A stretch of DNA of 51,194 nt, from positions 1-51,194 of the forward strand of contig CACYLU010000016.1 of the NCBI GenBank assembly GCA_902775375.1, in the 5' to 3' direction. Position numbers and translations under genes: made by a program. Within the stretch, counting starts at the first letter, position 1. Each line of letters starts with the position of its first letter. Positions 45,535-51,194 of this stretch are shown here, piece after piece. A model generated the notes under the pieces. The model worked only from the letters and a program-made list of their open reading frames with translations, searched no databases and was not told the origin of the DNA. Source of the stretch: an uncultured Bacteroidales bacterium (GTDB taxonomy: Bacteria; Bacteroidota; Bacteroidia; Bacteroidales; Bacteroidaceae).

Positions 45535-45558
45535 TTCTTTATGATTTTCTTTCACTTT

Positions 45559-45666
45559 TTACAAGTTAATGCATGAGTTCAGTGTTATGGCACTGGCAAT
45601 GGATGTTATTGCTGTCAACAATGCTTGAATTACTGTGTTCCAATTAATCTTTACTTTCTTCATCAT
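45559..45666 (-). CDS. smalltalk protein (35-aa membrane peptide)
   Basis: A tiny gene: MMKKVKINWNT start, a single hydrophobic helix (NTVIQALLTAITSIASAI), then a lipobox-like LNSC and stop. This matches the short Bacteroidales peptides annotated as 'smalltalk', regularly next to an amidase. Its size and single helix suggest a holin-like or lysis-assisting role, but this is inference. It lies 24 bases upstream of the amidase start on the same strand. Confidence 0.85.
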   Translation of the reverse strand: MMKKVKINWNTVIQALLTAITSIASAITLNSCINL

Positions 45667-45721
45667 AATGTTTTTTTGATTAATAATTTAATGTTATTTT
45701 TCTTTTTGCCTTGATTATTTC

Positions 45722-45753
45722 TTCTTTTCTTTGTCTTAACACAAAGAAAAGAA
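45722..45753. repeat. 13-bp perfect hairpin
   Basis: TTCTTTTCTTTGT and its exact complement around CTTAAC. A stem of this composition could act as a weak terminator or as the tip of a repeat element. Confidence 0.6.
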
Positions 45754-45769
45754 ACAAAAGAAAAGTCAA

Positions 45770-46104
45770 GGGCTGAATCTCCAGAGCTAAAAATATTGGT
45801 TTTTATCTGTTCGAGCCAAGACGAGCGCTTCGCGACTCTTATTGGTGTCTCTCACGACGATAAAACCTCAATAATTTCTTAACGCTCTTCCGCTTAGGCC
45901 CATTCTTTTATGCAGAACATTCACATCTTAGACTTTTACGCTTCGGTCCTTTGCCTTCCGGATGGCTGATACCGGCCTAATCGGAGAGGCGTGAAGAGAT
46001 TTCGAGTTTGAGCGTAAAAAGAAAAAATCCAATGAGAGTCGCGTAGCGCTCGTCTATTTTTTCTTAGCGAAAACGATGAAATCTTAGCCTCGGAGAATCA
46101 GCCC
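45770..46104. repeat. 335-bp imperfect inverted repeat
   Basis: Three arm pairs in mirror order: 45770-45782 with 46092-46104 (12 of 13 match), 45819-45845 with 46029-46055 (25 of 27), and about 45874-45900 with 45974-45999 (partial, sharing TTAGGCC). Spacer of about 73 bases. Confidence 0.7.
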
Positions 46105-46157
46105 TTTTATCATCCTTATACCAATAAAAGATAAGGGGCAATGATCAAACAAAAAGG

Positions 46158-46760
46158 TTAGATTTGCGGGCCGTCACCACTGCCGTTGCCGCCGCCGTCG
46201 CCACCAGAGCCTGAGTTACCAGTGCCAGTTCCGCTACCCGTGCCAGAGCCAGTGCCTGTGCCAGTATTAGAGCCACTGCCAGCACCCGATGCAGGTTTTT
46301 CTGGCTTCGAGATATCCACAGTGGTCTGCCCGGCTTTGACTGCCTTCAGCAAGATAGCCCTTTCACGCAAAGTAGGCACCAGATTGTACTCGGCATCCTC
46401 TGCCAGGTTACGGAACAAGTTGCCTGGTGTCCATTTCACACGGATATTCTTCACCTGCACTGAAGGGTTGTAGTTGTTGGCATCCGCCACACCCTTGCTT
46501 CGCAGGCTGATTGAGAAGTCACCCAATTCACCCAGATTCACCTTATAGCCCGCCAGCAGCATCTCACGCAGACAGTCAACCGCCATGGTCAGGATGGCCT
46601 GGACGTCGCTACGCCCATACACGCTGCCATGTTCGGCAATGTGTCTGGCAAACTCCGTCAAGTCCAATGTTTTCACAGCCTGGGCAGTACCATAAGTCAG
46701 CAAGGCACTGGTTTCGTCGCCCACCTTGGCATAACGTTTCACTAAACTGTAGTTAATCAT
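46158..46760 (-). CDS. HU-like DNA-binding protein with Gly-rich tail
   Basis: A 200-residue protein of the 'HU-related' group. Residues 1-125 hold an HU/IHF-like fold (helices with TAQAVKTLDLTEFARHI, SDVQAILTMAVDCLREML, and the arm-like LGELGDFSISLRSKGV), and the last roughly 45 residues are Gly/Ser/Thr low complexity (GTGTGSGTGSGTGTG). It probably binds and bends DNA. It belongs to the recurrent cassette with amidase, DUF4248 and DUF3987 genes. Upstream lie ATTGATA heptads and 44-bp repeats. Confidence 0.85.
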   Translation of the reverse strand: MINYSLVKRYAKVGDETSALLTYGTAQAVKTLDLTEFARHIAEHGSVYGRSDVQAILTMAVDCLREMLLAGYKVNLGELGDFSISLRSKGVADANNYNPSVQVKNIRVKWTPGNLFRNLAEDAEYNLVPTLRERAILLKAVKAGQTTVDISKPEKPASGAGSGSNTGTGTGSGTGSGTGTGNSGSGGDGGGNGSGDGPQI

Positions 46761-46768
46761 ACTTTTAA

Positions 46769-46803
46769 ATTGATAATTGATAATTGATAATTAATAATTA
46801 ATA
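46769..46803 (-). repeat. ATTGATA/ATTAATA heptad tandem repeat
   Basis: Five head-to-tail 7-mers, three ATTGATA then two ATTAATA, just upstream of the HU-like gene start. Same unit as at 42677-42714. Confidence 0.75.
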
Positions 46804-46837
46804 ATACCTCAAACGTTTGATGTTTTTGCAAACAGTA

Positions 46838-46950
46838 GCCATGCTGCGCTTTTAGGAACACATTCGCTTCCAATAGCCGCCATGCTGCGGTGCACTCAGG
46901 AACCATATTGCTCCCGATAACAGCCATCGCATCTTGATTGCAGGAACAAA
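46838..46950. repeat. three degenerate 44-bp tandem repeats
   Basis: GCCATGCTGCG at 46838 and 46879, GCCATCGC at 46923, each followed by AGGAAC at 46854, 46898 and 46942 (exact 44-base steps). The period is not a multiple of 3, so it is not a coding repeat. Confidence 0.6.
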
Positions 46951-47064
46951 GGTAAAACACCCCCAATAGCAGGTTATTACTTTCATGTATGAGTGGTATA
47001 GTTAGCCCACCATTTTGGAGACAAAAACAGGTAGATTTATGTATGATTAAATAATGCGTAATTA

Positions 47065-47096
47065 TTTGATAATTAGAATAATTATTAGTATCTTTG
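47065..47096 (+). promoter_or_regulatory. promoter of DUF4248-DUF3987 unit
   Basis: TTTG (47065-47068), 20 bases, TATCTTTG (47089-47096). It excludes ATG 47094 as the start of the DUF4248 gene. Confidence 0.7.
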
Positions 47097-47150
47097 CAGT
47101 ATCGTAATCAGTCTTGGGGAGGCATGATTATTATCTCATTTTTTACTACA

Positions 47151-47372
47151 ATGGAGATAGAATTCAAGGTCCGTGCCTACGGACGAACCGAGCTGGCGCA
47201 GCTCTATAGCCCACACATTTCTTCACGGGCAGCGCACATAAAATTCAAGAAGTGGATCAACCTCTATCCAGGTCTTGCCGACCAACTCAGGAAGATGGGT
47301 TTCAAAGAAACAAGCCACCAGTTCACACCGGCGCAGGTGCGCCTCATTGTCGAGTCATTGGGCGAGCCTTGA
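47151..47372 (+). CDS. DUF4248-family protein
   Basis: A 73-residue protein (MEIEFKVRAYGRTELAQLYS start, HIKFKKWINLYPGL centre, FTPAQVRLIVESLGEP end). The pattern is that of DUF4248, a small family found in the same Bacteroidales cassette upstream of the DUF3987 gene. Its helix-turn-helix-like layout (ELAQLY, then TPAQVRLIVE) suggests DNA binding; this is inference. ATG 47151 is preferred; 47124 with GGGGAGG before it is an alternative. Confidence 0.75.
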   Translation: MEIEFKVRAYGRTELAQLYSPHISSRAAHIKFKKWINLYPGLADQLRKMGFKETSHQFTPAQVRLIVESLGEP

Positions 47373-47456
47373 CACGATAGTAATGTGATGGCATGCAGCA
47401 TAGTAATGTGAAGGTCTAGACATTACTATTGTCTTGCCCCACACATTGGTATCGTG
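47373..47456. promoter_or_regulatory. array of four ATAGTAATGTG half-sites
   Basis: Direct copies of ATAGTAATGTGA at 47377-47388 and 47400-47411; inverted ACATTACTAT at 47420-47429; inverted CACATTGGTATCGTG at 47442-47456, matching CACGATAGTAATGTG at 47373-47387 in 13 of 15 positions. The array lies between the DUF4248 stop and the DUF3987 start. Confidence 0.6.
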
Positions 47457-47497
47457 TTTTTCACACGCCAGATAGGTATTTTTTTAAACAAAACAAT

Positions 47498-49981
47498 ATG
47501 ATGAATTACAGCAATTATAAGCTGAGCGTATTCCTGACTCCGAGAAGTGGGAAAACAGGGGACACTACCCTCCCCGAAGTAATTAACGACATCCGTAATG
47601 GGCGTTTCAAGGAAACCGTGGAGAAGCACCGAAGTCTGTTGAACATCCAGCCCGATGAAGCCAAGCGCATCAAAGACGACATGATGTGCTTCATTGCCGG
47701 CGGTCTGTGCATCGGCGGTCACAAGGTGAGCGACCTGAAGGAGCCCTCACCTTTCATGCAGATCGACATCGACCATATAGACAACGCCGACGAAGTGAGG
47801 GAGCAACTCAAAGACATCCCCTACATGGCAGCAGGCAATGTGAGCATAGGCGGACAGGGCGTGAAAGGCTTTGTCGTGGTAGATAATGATGACCTGCAGC
47901 AAATTGATTATCAAGAGTTCTATGCCATAGTAACGCAGGACATACAGCAGCGTTTAGGGGTGGAGTGTGACATGAAATGCAAGATCCGCACACAGCCTTG
48001 CTACTACAGCTATGACCCCAGAGCATGGTACAGGGACACAGCCGAGCCGTTCAGTGCAGCTGCCGCCAAACTCACCATCCCTATGGAGACAGTCCCCACC
48101 ACAGGGGGTGAAGCTGTCGGAAAGACTGAAAAAGAATGGAGTGAAGTAGATACTGAGTTGACCGATGCCGAGATTACTGGCAGGGTGAACGACTTGCTCG
48201 ACTTGTTTGAGACCAGAGACAGCTATGTCGAGGGCAATCGCCACAATTACCTGGTACACCTTGGGCAGTGGGCATGTGCACGGGGCATGAAGGAAGAATG
48301 GTTAGGACGGCTCATCAGTCTGGCCAACGAACGTTATGCTTGCGCTGAACACAACGCCTACCGCATAGCGACCAGTATAAGAGACGGTTATCAGTGGGTG
48401 GGACAACAGCCACCCCTGCCCGAGCAGTCATCAAAGTATCACGGGAAAGTATCATTTCGCTCTGATACTTTCAGGCAGGATATTTCGAACGGTCAACGAA
48501 CCATACCAAACACTGGCATGCCTTATCCGGGCATGGCGATGGAAGGAAACGGGATGGGAGGAGCCACGGCGGAAGACGAAGAGGAAGTGGAGGAATTCAA
48601 CCAGCAGCTGCGCGAGGAGGCTCCCTTTATCCCCGATGAGGTATATGACAACCTGCCCCACTTCCTGCAGCGATGTGTGGCAAGAGCAGATGACAAGCGC
48701 GAGCGTGACTTCATGCTCATGGGGTCGGCCTGCTGCCTGAGCGAAGCCTTCTCGGCAGTGAGATTAGCCTATTCTTCGTTAGAGTATTCACCTCATTTCT
48801 ATTTCCTGGGTGCCGGAACGGCAGGATCGGGCAAGGGTGTATTGGAAAGCACCGCCTCGCTGTTACGTGGCATAGAAGAATACTACAGTCAGGAGAACGA
48901 CCGTCGGGAGGCGGCACATGCCGATGCACTGGCCAACTGGGAACTGGAGCAAGACAAGGCACGGCGTGAGAAGCGCAAGGCCGACGTAAGTCTCAAGCCA
49001 TCGTTGCCTACACTGGTCTATCCTCATATCTCTGCCAACACCAGTAAGTCGCGCCTCATTGAACATCTGGCTAACGCCCAGGACACAGGCTGCCTGATGT
49101 CAACGTCAGAGATCACCACATTGAAAGGAGCCGTGGGGCAAGACTATGGCGACTTTGCCGACATCCTGCTGAAGTGTTTCCACCATGAGCAGATTGATGC
49201 CTCGTTCAAAATCAGCGGCAAGCCCATACATATCCAGCGGCCTCGCCTGGCATTGCTGCTCAGCGGCACCTACGAGCAGGTGAGAAGCTTCATACGCTCA
49301 TCGGAAAACGGACTGTTGAGCCGTTTCATGTGCCTGATGCGCGACAATGACGTGGCATGGAAAGACTGCATGCCACAAGACGAGGAGAGCGACCTGCGCC
49401 ATTACTACCTTGAGCTGGGCGGAGAAGTGCTGCAGATGCACCTGCGCCTGAATGAGTACCCTGTGAAGGTGAAACTCAGCAAGGCACTCTGGCAGAAGCA
49501 TACCCAGCTGTTCAGTCAGCAGTTCCTGCAGGTCAAGATACAGGAGAATGAGGCTGCCCGCGCCATTGTACTTCGCCACGGGCTCAATGCCGTGCGCATC
49601 GCTGCCATCCTGACGGTGCTGCGCTACTGCGAAGGACCTTGGCAAGTGCGAGAGCTGTTCTGCACGGAGCAGGACTTCGACACCGCCATCCAGATTGTCA
49701 TGACCTCGCTGCATCATTGTCTGCTGCTCAACTCATCACTGCCAGCATCAGCCGAGAAGCCCAAGAAGATGCACCGCATCAATAGCCTTTCTGAGTTTTT
49801 CGACAAGTTGCCCGTTGAGTTCAGCTCTACCCAGTTCATGGACGAGTGCGACAAGCGCAACGTACCCGTGCCCACCGCCAAACGATGGCTCGGCAAACTG
49901 ACTGAGCAGAAGCTCATTGAACGCATCCATCATGGTGCATACCGCAAGATTGAGACACCGCAAAGTATCAAGGGCGAATGA
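47498..49981 (+). CDS. BT4734-like/DUF3987 ATPase-primase-type protein
   Basis: An 827-residue protein. The N-terminal domain (residues 1-190, TLPEVINDIRNGRFKETVE, MQIDIDHIDN, GQGVKGFVVV) resembles the BT4734/VirE N-terminal primase-like domain. A helical part follows (GNRHNYLVHLGQWACARG), then a DUF3987 helicase-like ATPase with Walker A GAGTAGSGKG near residue 437-446. It ends with a winged-helix-like DECDKRNVPVPTAKRWLGKL. Likely acts on DNA in mobile-element or phage contexts. Largest gene of the cassette. ATG 47498 removes an unrelated 23-residue leader. Confidence 0.88.
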   Translation: MMNYSNYKLSVFLTPRSGKTGDTTLPEVINDIRNGRFKETVEKHRSLLNIQPDEAKRIKDDMMCFIAGGLCIGGHKVSDLKEPSPFMQIDIDHIDNADEVREQLKDIPYMAAGNVSIGGQGVKGFVVVDNDDLQQIDYQEFYAIVTQDIQQRLGVECDMKCKIRTQPCYYSYDPRAWYRDTAEPFSAAAAKLTIPMETVPTTGGEAVGKTEKEWSEVDTELTDAEITGRVNDLLDLFETRDSYVEGNRHNYLVHLGQWACARGMKEEWLGRLISLANERYACAEHNAYRIATSIRDGYQWVGQQPPLPEQSSKYHGKVSFRSDTFRQDISNGQRTIPNTGMPYPGMAMEGNGMGGATAEDEEEVEEFNQQLREEAPFIPDEVYDNLPHFLQRCVARADDKRERDFMLMGSACCLSEAFSAVRLAYSSLEYSPHFYFLGAGTAGSGKGVLESTASLLRGIEEYYSQENDRREAAHADALANWELEQDKARREKRKADVSLKPSLPTLVYPHISANTSKSRLIEHLANAQDTGCLMSTSEITTLKGAVGQDYGDFADILLKCFHHEQIDASFKISGKPIHIQRPRLALLLSGTYEQVRSFIRSSENGLLSRFMCLMRDNDVAWKDCMPQDEESDLRHYYLELGGEVLQMHLRLNEYPVKVKLSKALWQKHTQLFSQQFLQVKIQENEAARAIVLRHGLNAVRIAAILTVLRYCEGPWQVRELFCTEQDFDTAIQIVMTSLHHCLLLNSSLPASAEKPKKMHRINSLSEFFDKLPVEFSSTQFMDECDKRNVPVPTAKRWLGKLTEQKLIERIHHGAYRKIETPQSIKGE

Positions 49982-50222
49982 TACTTTGAAATGATACTTT
50001 GACACCCGATAACAACGGCTCTTGATGTGATTGAGAAAGTATTGGGGGCCGTTGATTATATAAAAAGGAGGCTGGCATTTGCCAGCCTCCCCCCTTGCCC
50101 TGTGCACCATCGTAAGGTCTTGGGGAATTAACTAGGCGGTCGGGCAAGGATTTTTGTTACTGACACAAAAAAAGTACGTACTTTTCTCTGATAACAAAGA
50201 AAAAAACTTCTTTTTTGCGGCA
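49982..50222. other. gene-free region after DUF3987 gene
   Basis: Contains a leftward terminator (50062-50090) and most of the inverted-repeat element at 50157-50237. No gene supported. Confidence 0.6.
50062..50090 (-). terminator. leftward intrinsic terminator
   Basis: GGAGGCTGGC pairs exactly with GCCAGCCTCC; on the minus strand TTTTTATA follows. It would end transcription coming from the membrane-protein gene. Confidence 0.7.
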
Positions 50223-50237
50223 TTATTGTGTCAGTAA
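50157..50237. repeat. 81-bp inverted-repeat element with internal palindromes
   Basis: Outer arms TTACTGACACAA and TTGTGTCAGTAA are exact complements. Between them lie the 16-bp palindrome AAAAGTACGTACTTTT (50170-50185) and a second A/T hairpin around AAAAAACTTCTTTTTT, so a three-way junction is possible. Confidence 0.65.
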
Positions 50238-50309
50238 GTCAAAGAACACTATAGGATACTTAAAAAAAAGCACAACAAACCCAGTATAATCATTGTACTT
50301 TTCTTCATA
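50223..50309 (-). CDS. possible 28-aa hydrophobic peptide
   Basis: An ATG-to-TAA frame reading MKKSTMIILGFVVLFF and ending FFDLLTQ. It has a Lys-rich start and a hydrophobic centre like small membrane peptides, but no recognised family. Its 3' end lies in the inverted repeat at 50157-50237. It could be a third member of the leftward unit or chance. Confidence 0.25.
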   Translation of the reverse strand, partial: YEEKYNDYTGFVVLFFKYPIVFFDLLTQ

Positions 50310-50352
50310 GCTAAACTATTTATTTCGAGCTTTTCACCCTGTTCACAACATA

Positions 50353-50724
50353 TTAAGTCCTCTCACTGCTTTTCACTGCCCTCAGCGCATCAAATAGAGC
50401 AATGCAACCTAAGATAAATGCTACAGCACAACCAATTATCAGATAATCCGTGAAATAGCATATCAAAATGGCGGCAATAGAACAGACAAAAAGCACTAAC
50501 ATCCTTATAATCACTATGGGCGACAACTTAATACCCTTTTCTACTATTGTTCTATCACGTATGATACTAGCTACAAACACTATAATCATCGAGAGGAAAA
50601 AGTATATAGATCTTGTTATCCGTTCGTCATCCCCATAGATGCAGGCACCTACAAAATAAACCAATGATACTAAAAGCAGAACATAAATAAACCAATATCT
50701 TTTTAGCATAATCAATACTTTCAT
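50353..50724 (-). CDS. small integral membrane protein, 4 helices
   Basis: A 123-residue protein with four hydrophobic segments (about residues 9-28, 38-54, 69-90, 92-113) joined by short charged loops such as GDDERITRS and RDRTIVEKG. No family recognised. The start lies 27 bases downstream of the 59-codon peptide gene on the same strand, so the two form a unit. Size and topology are like immunity proteins of small bacteriocin systems, but that is only a comparison. Confidence 0.6.
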   Translation of the reverse strand: MKVLIMLKRYWFIYVLLLVSLVYFVGACIYGDDERITRSIYFFLSMIIVFVASIIRDRTIVEKGIKLSPIVIIRMLVLFVCSIAAILICYFTDYLIIGCAVAFILGCIALFDALRAVKSSERT

Positions 50725-50751
50725 TTGTTTTACAATATCAGTAATGAATTC

Positions 50752-50931
50752 TTAGCAAATTGCTTCAGATAATAATTGGTAGCCAAGTTCAACAATCAAA
50801 CCAGCTACAAACCCACCACACATTGTAGCACCAGCTGCCCAAGGAATACTACATAACCATAAGCAGAACGAGCAACCATTCCTTGTCGTAGCTTGACCAA
50901 ATACTGACTCATCATAAGATAGTATTTCCAT
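50752..50931 (-). CDS. 59-aa Gly/Cys-rich peptide, unrecognised
   Basis: An ATG-initiated frame with a polar N-terminus (MEILSYDESVFGQATTRNG), a Cys cluster CSFCLWLC (Cys 20, 23, 27), a Gly/Ala-rich hydrophobic stretch AAGATMCGGFVAGLIVE and a terminal Cys. The polar leader followed by a Gly-rich hydrophobic core recalls bacteriocin or peptide-toxin precursors, although no canonical GG cleavage site precedes the Cys cluster. The upstream region is cut by the IS end at 50988, so its native promoter may be lost. Confidence 0.5.
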   Translation of the reverse strand: MEILSYDESVFGQATTRNGCSFCLWLCSIPWAAGATMCGGFVAGLIVELGYQLLSEAIC

Positions 50932-50987
50932 TGAATTCTGTTTACCCTTAATTCCGCAACACTATTATAAATATAACTTTTTAAGTA

Positions 50988-51018
50988 CCTGAGCAACAAA
51001 AAGTTGCTCAGGATTTTT
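50988..51018 (+). terminator. hairpin terminator at the IS tip
   Basis: CCTGAGCAAC-AAAAA-GTTGCTCAGG followed by ATTTTTT. It would block transcription from outside into the transposase. Confidence 0.7.
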
Positions 51019-51081
51019 TCATGTCAGATTTTTCACCTATCTTAGTGTTGCAAATCAAAATATGTATCAAACCCGACAGAC

Positions 51082-51194
51082 ATGGCAAAGAAAGCAATAA
51101 AATCTGAGAAACTCACTCCTTTTGGAGGAATTTTTTCTATTATGGAGCAATTTGATGCTCTTTTAGCTCAAACCATAGATTCCACCTTGGGATT
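51082..51194 (+). CDS. IS1380-family transposase, N-terminus (runs off edge)
   Basis: Thirty-seven residues, MAKKAIKSEKLTPFGGIF then IMEQFDALLAQTIDSTLG, closely follow the conserved start of IS1380-type DDE transposases known from Bacteroides insertion sequences. The frame is open to the end of the window. The catalytic DDE residues lie outside, so activity cannot be judged. Confidence 0.85.
   Translation, partial: MAKKAIKSEKLTPFGGIFSIMEQFDALLAQTIDSTLG

Larger units (their letters stand above)
45667..46157. other. 491-bp gene-free, repeat-rich spacer
   Basis: No open frame of interest. It contains a 13-bp hairpin at 45722-45753 and a large imperfect inverted repeat at 45770-46104. The inverted repeat lies between the amidase/smalltalk unit and the HU-like gene. 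Confidence 0.7.
46761..47150. other. 390-bp intergenic region between divergent cassette genes
   Basis: Contains the heptad array (46769-46803), three degenerate 44-bp repeats (46838-46950) and the rightward promoter (47065-47096). No gene that I would support. Confidence 0.65.
50988..51194 (+). mobile_element. left end of an IS1380-family insertion sequence (partial)
   Basis: The transposase start at 51082 belongs to IS1380. The likely left tip is CCTGAGCAAC at 50988, which forms a hairpin with GTTGCTCAGG (51003-51012). The rest of the element lies outside the window, so inverted repeat and target duplication cannot be checked. Confidence 0.65.

Noticed and set aside
42677-46803. Heptad arrays as a CRISPR or CRISPR-like array
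   Set aside because: The units are 7 bases, with no unique spacers and no cas genes nearby.
46757-46966. 69-codon open frame on the minus strand over the 44-bp repeats
   Set aside because: The repeat period is not divisible by 3 and the frame runs into the HU-like start through the heptads; not coding.
49982-50060. Further coding sequence after the DUF3987 gene
   Set aside because: All frames contain early stops and no start with a plausible peptide.
50805-50999. 64-codon open frame on the minus strand
   Set aside because: It crosses the presumed IS boundary and overlaps the 59-codon frame, which has a better start, spacing and composition.

Overview
The window reads as chromosome from a gut-type member of the Bacteroidales (Bacteroides/Phocaeicola/Prevotella group; I cannot fix the genus). 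The evidence is consistent throughout. Promoters follow the Bacteroidetes pattern TTTG-N19/20-TAnnTTTG with almost no Shine-Dalgarno sequences. Rho carries a long Ala/Lys/Glu-rich insertion, FeoA is fused to FeoB, and there are DUF4468, DUF5687, DUF4248 and 'smalltalk' proteins. An IS1380-type transposase starts at the right edge.

Layout. 1-1.15 kb: one intact conserved hypothetical plus remnants of several genes (aldo/keto reductase tail, and a chimera of an MBL-fold start with a DUF5131-like piece). 1.2-3.3 kb: a PI-PLC-like lipoprotein and an outer-membrane barrel in one operon. 3.3-6 kb: an FHS-family sugar transporter convergent with, and overlapping, a PfkB sugar kinase, with palindromic operators upstream. 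6.1-9.1 kb: an operon of OprO/P-like porin, sodium:solute symporter and a frameshifted YciI protein. 9.1-11.2 kb: a winged-helix protein, then a stand-alone TonB plug protein followed by a TlpA-like thioredoxin. 11.2-12.7 kb: queC and a queuosine-precursor transporter, with a well-formed candidate preQ1-I riboswitch in the leader. 12.7-15.8 kb: a FadL-family barrel divergent from a DUF4468 protein, with a 31-bp dyad between them, then a small basic protein. 15.8-18.7 kb: tRNA-Cys and feoAB with its Cys-rich partner.

18.9-24.8 kb is a housekeeping run: tilS, rho, ffh, folD and tRNA-His. A candidate structured small RNA lies at 24.88-25.08 kb, then a patatin-like lipase and a secreted bleomycin-hydrolase-type peptidase. 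27.5-31.2 kb is the etfB-etfA-acyl-CoA dehydrogenase operon, followed by a ferredoxin-type aldo/keto reductase, groEL/groES, a cytidylate-kinase-like protein and a DPP-IV-type peptidase. 38.1-45.0 kb: miaA-kdsA, an M16 metallopeptidase, a DUF5687 ABC permease and its ATPase.

45.1-51.2 kb is accessory DNA. It holds a cassette of peptidoglycan amidase, smalltalk peptide, HU-like protein with a Gly-rich tail, DUF4248 protein and a large DUF3987 ATPase, spaced by unusual inverted and tandem repeats. It is followed by an unrecognised two-gene unit (59-aa Gly/Cys-rich peptide plus 4-TM membrane protein) abutting the IS1380-type element. The best leads for something new are the preQ1 switch, the small RNA, the repeat-rich cassette and the peptide/membrane-protein pair.
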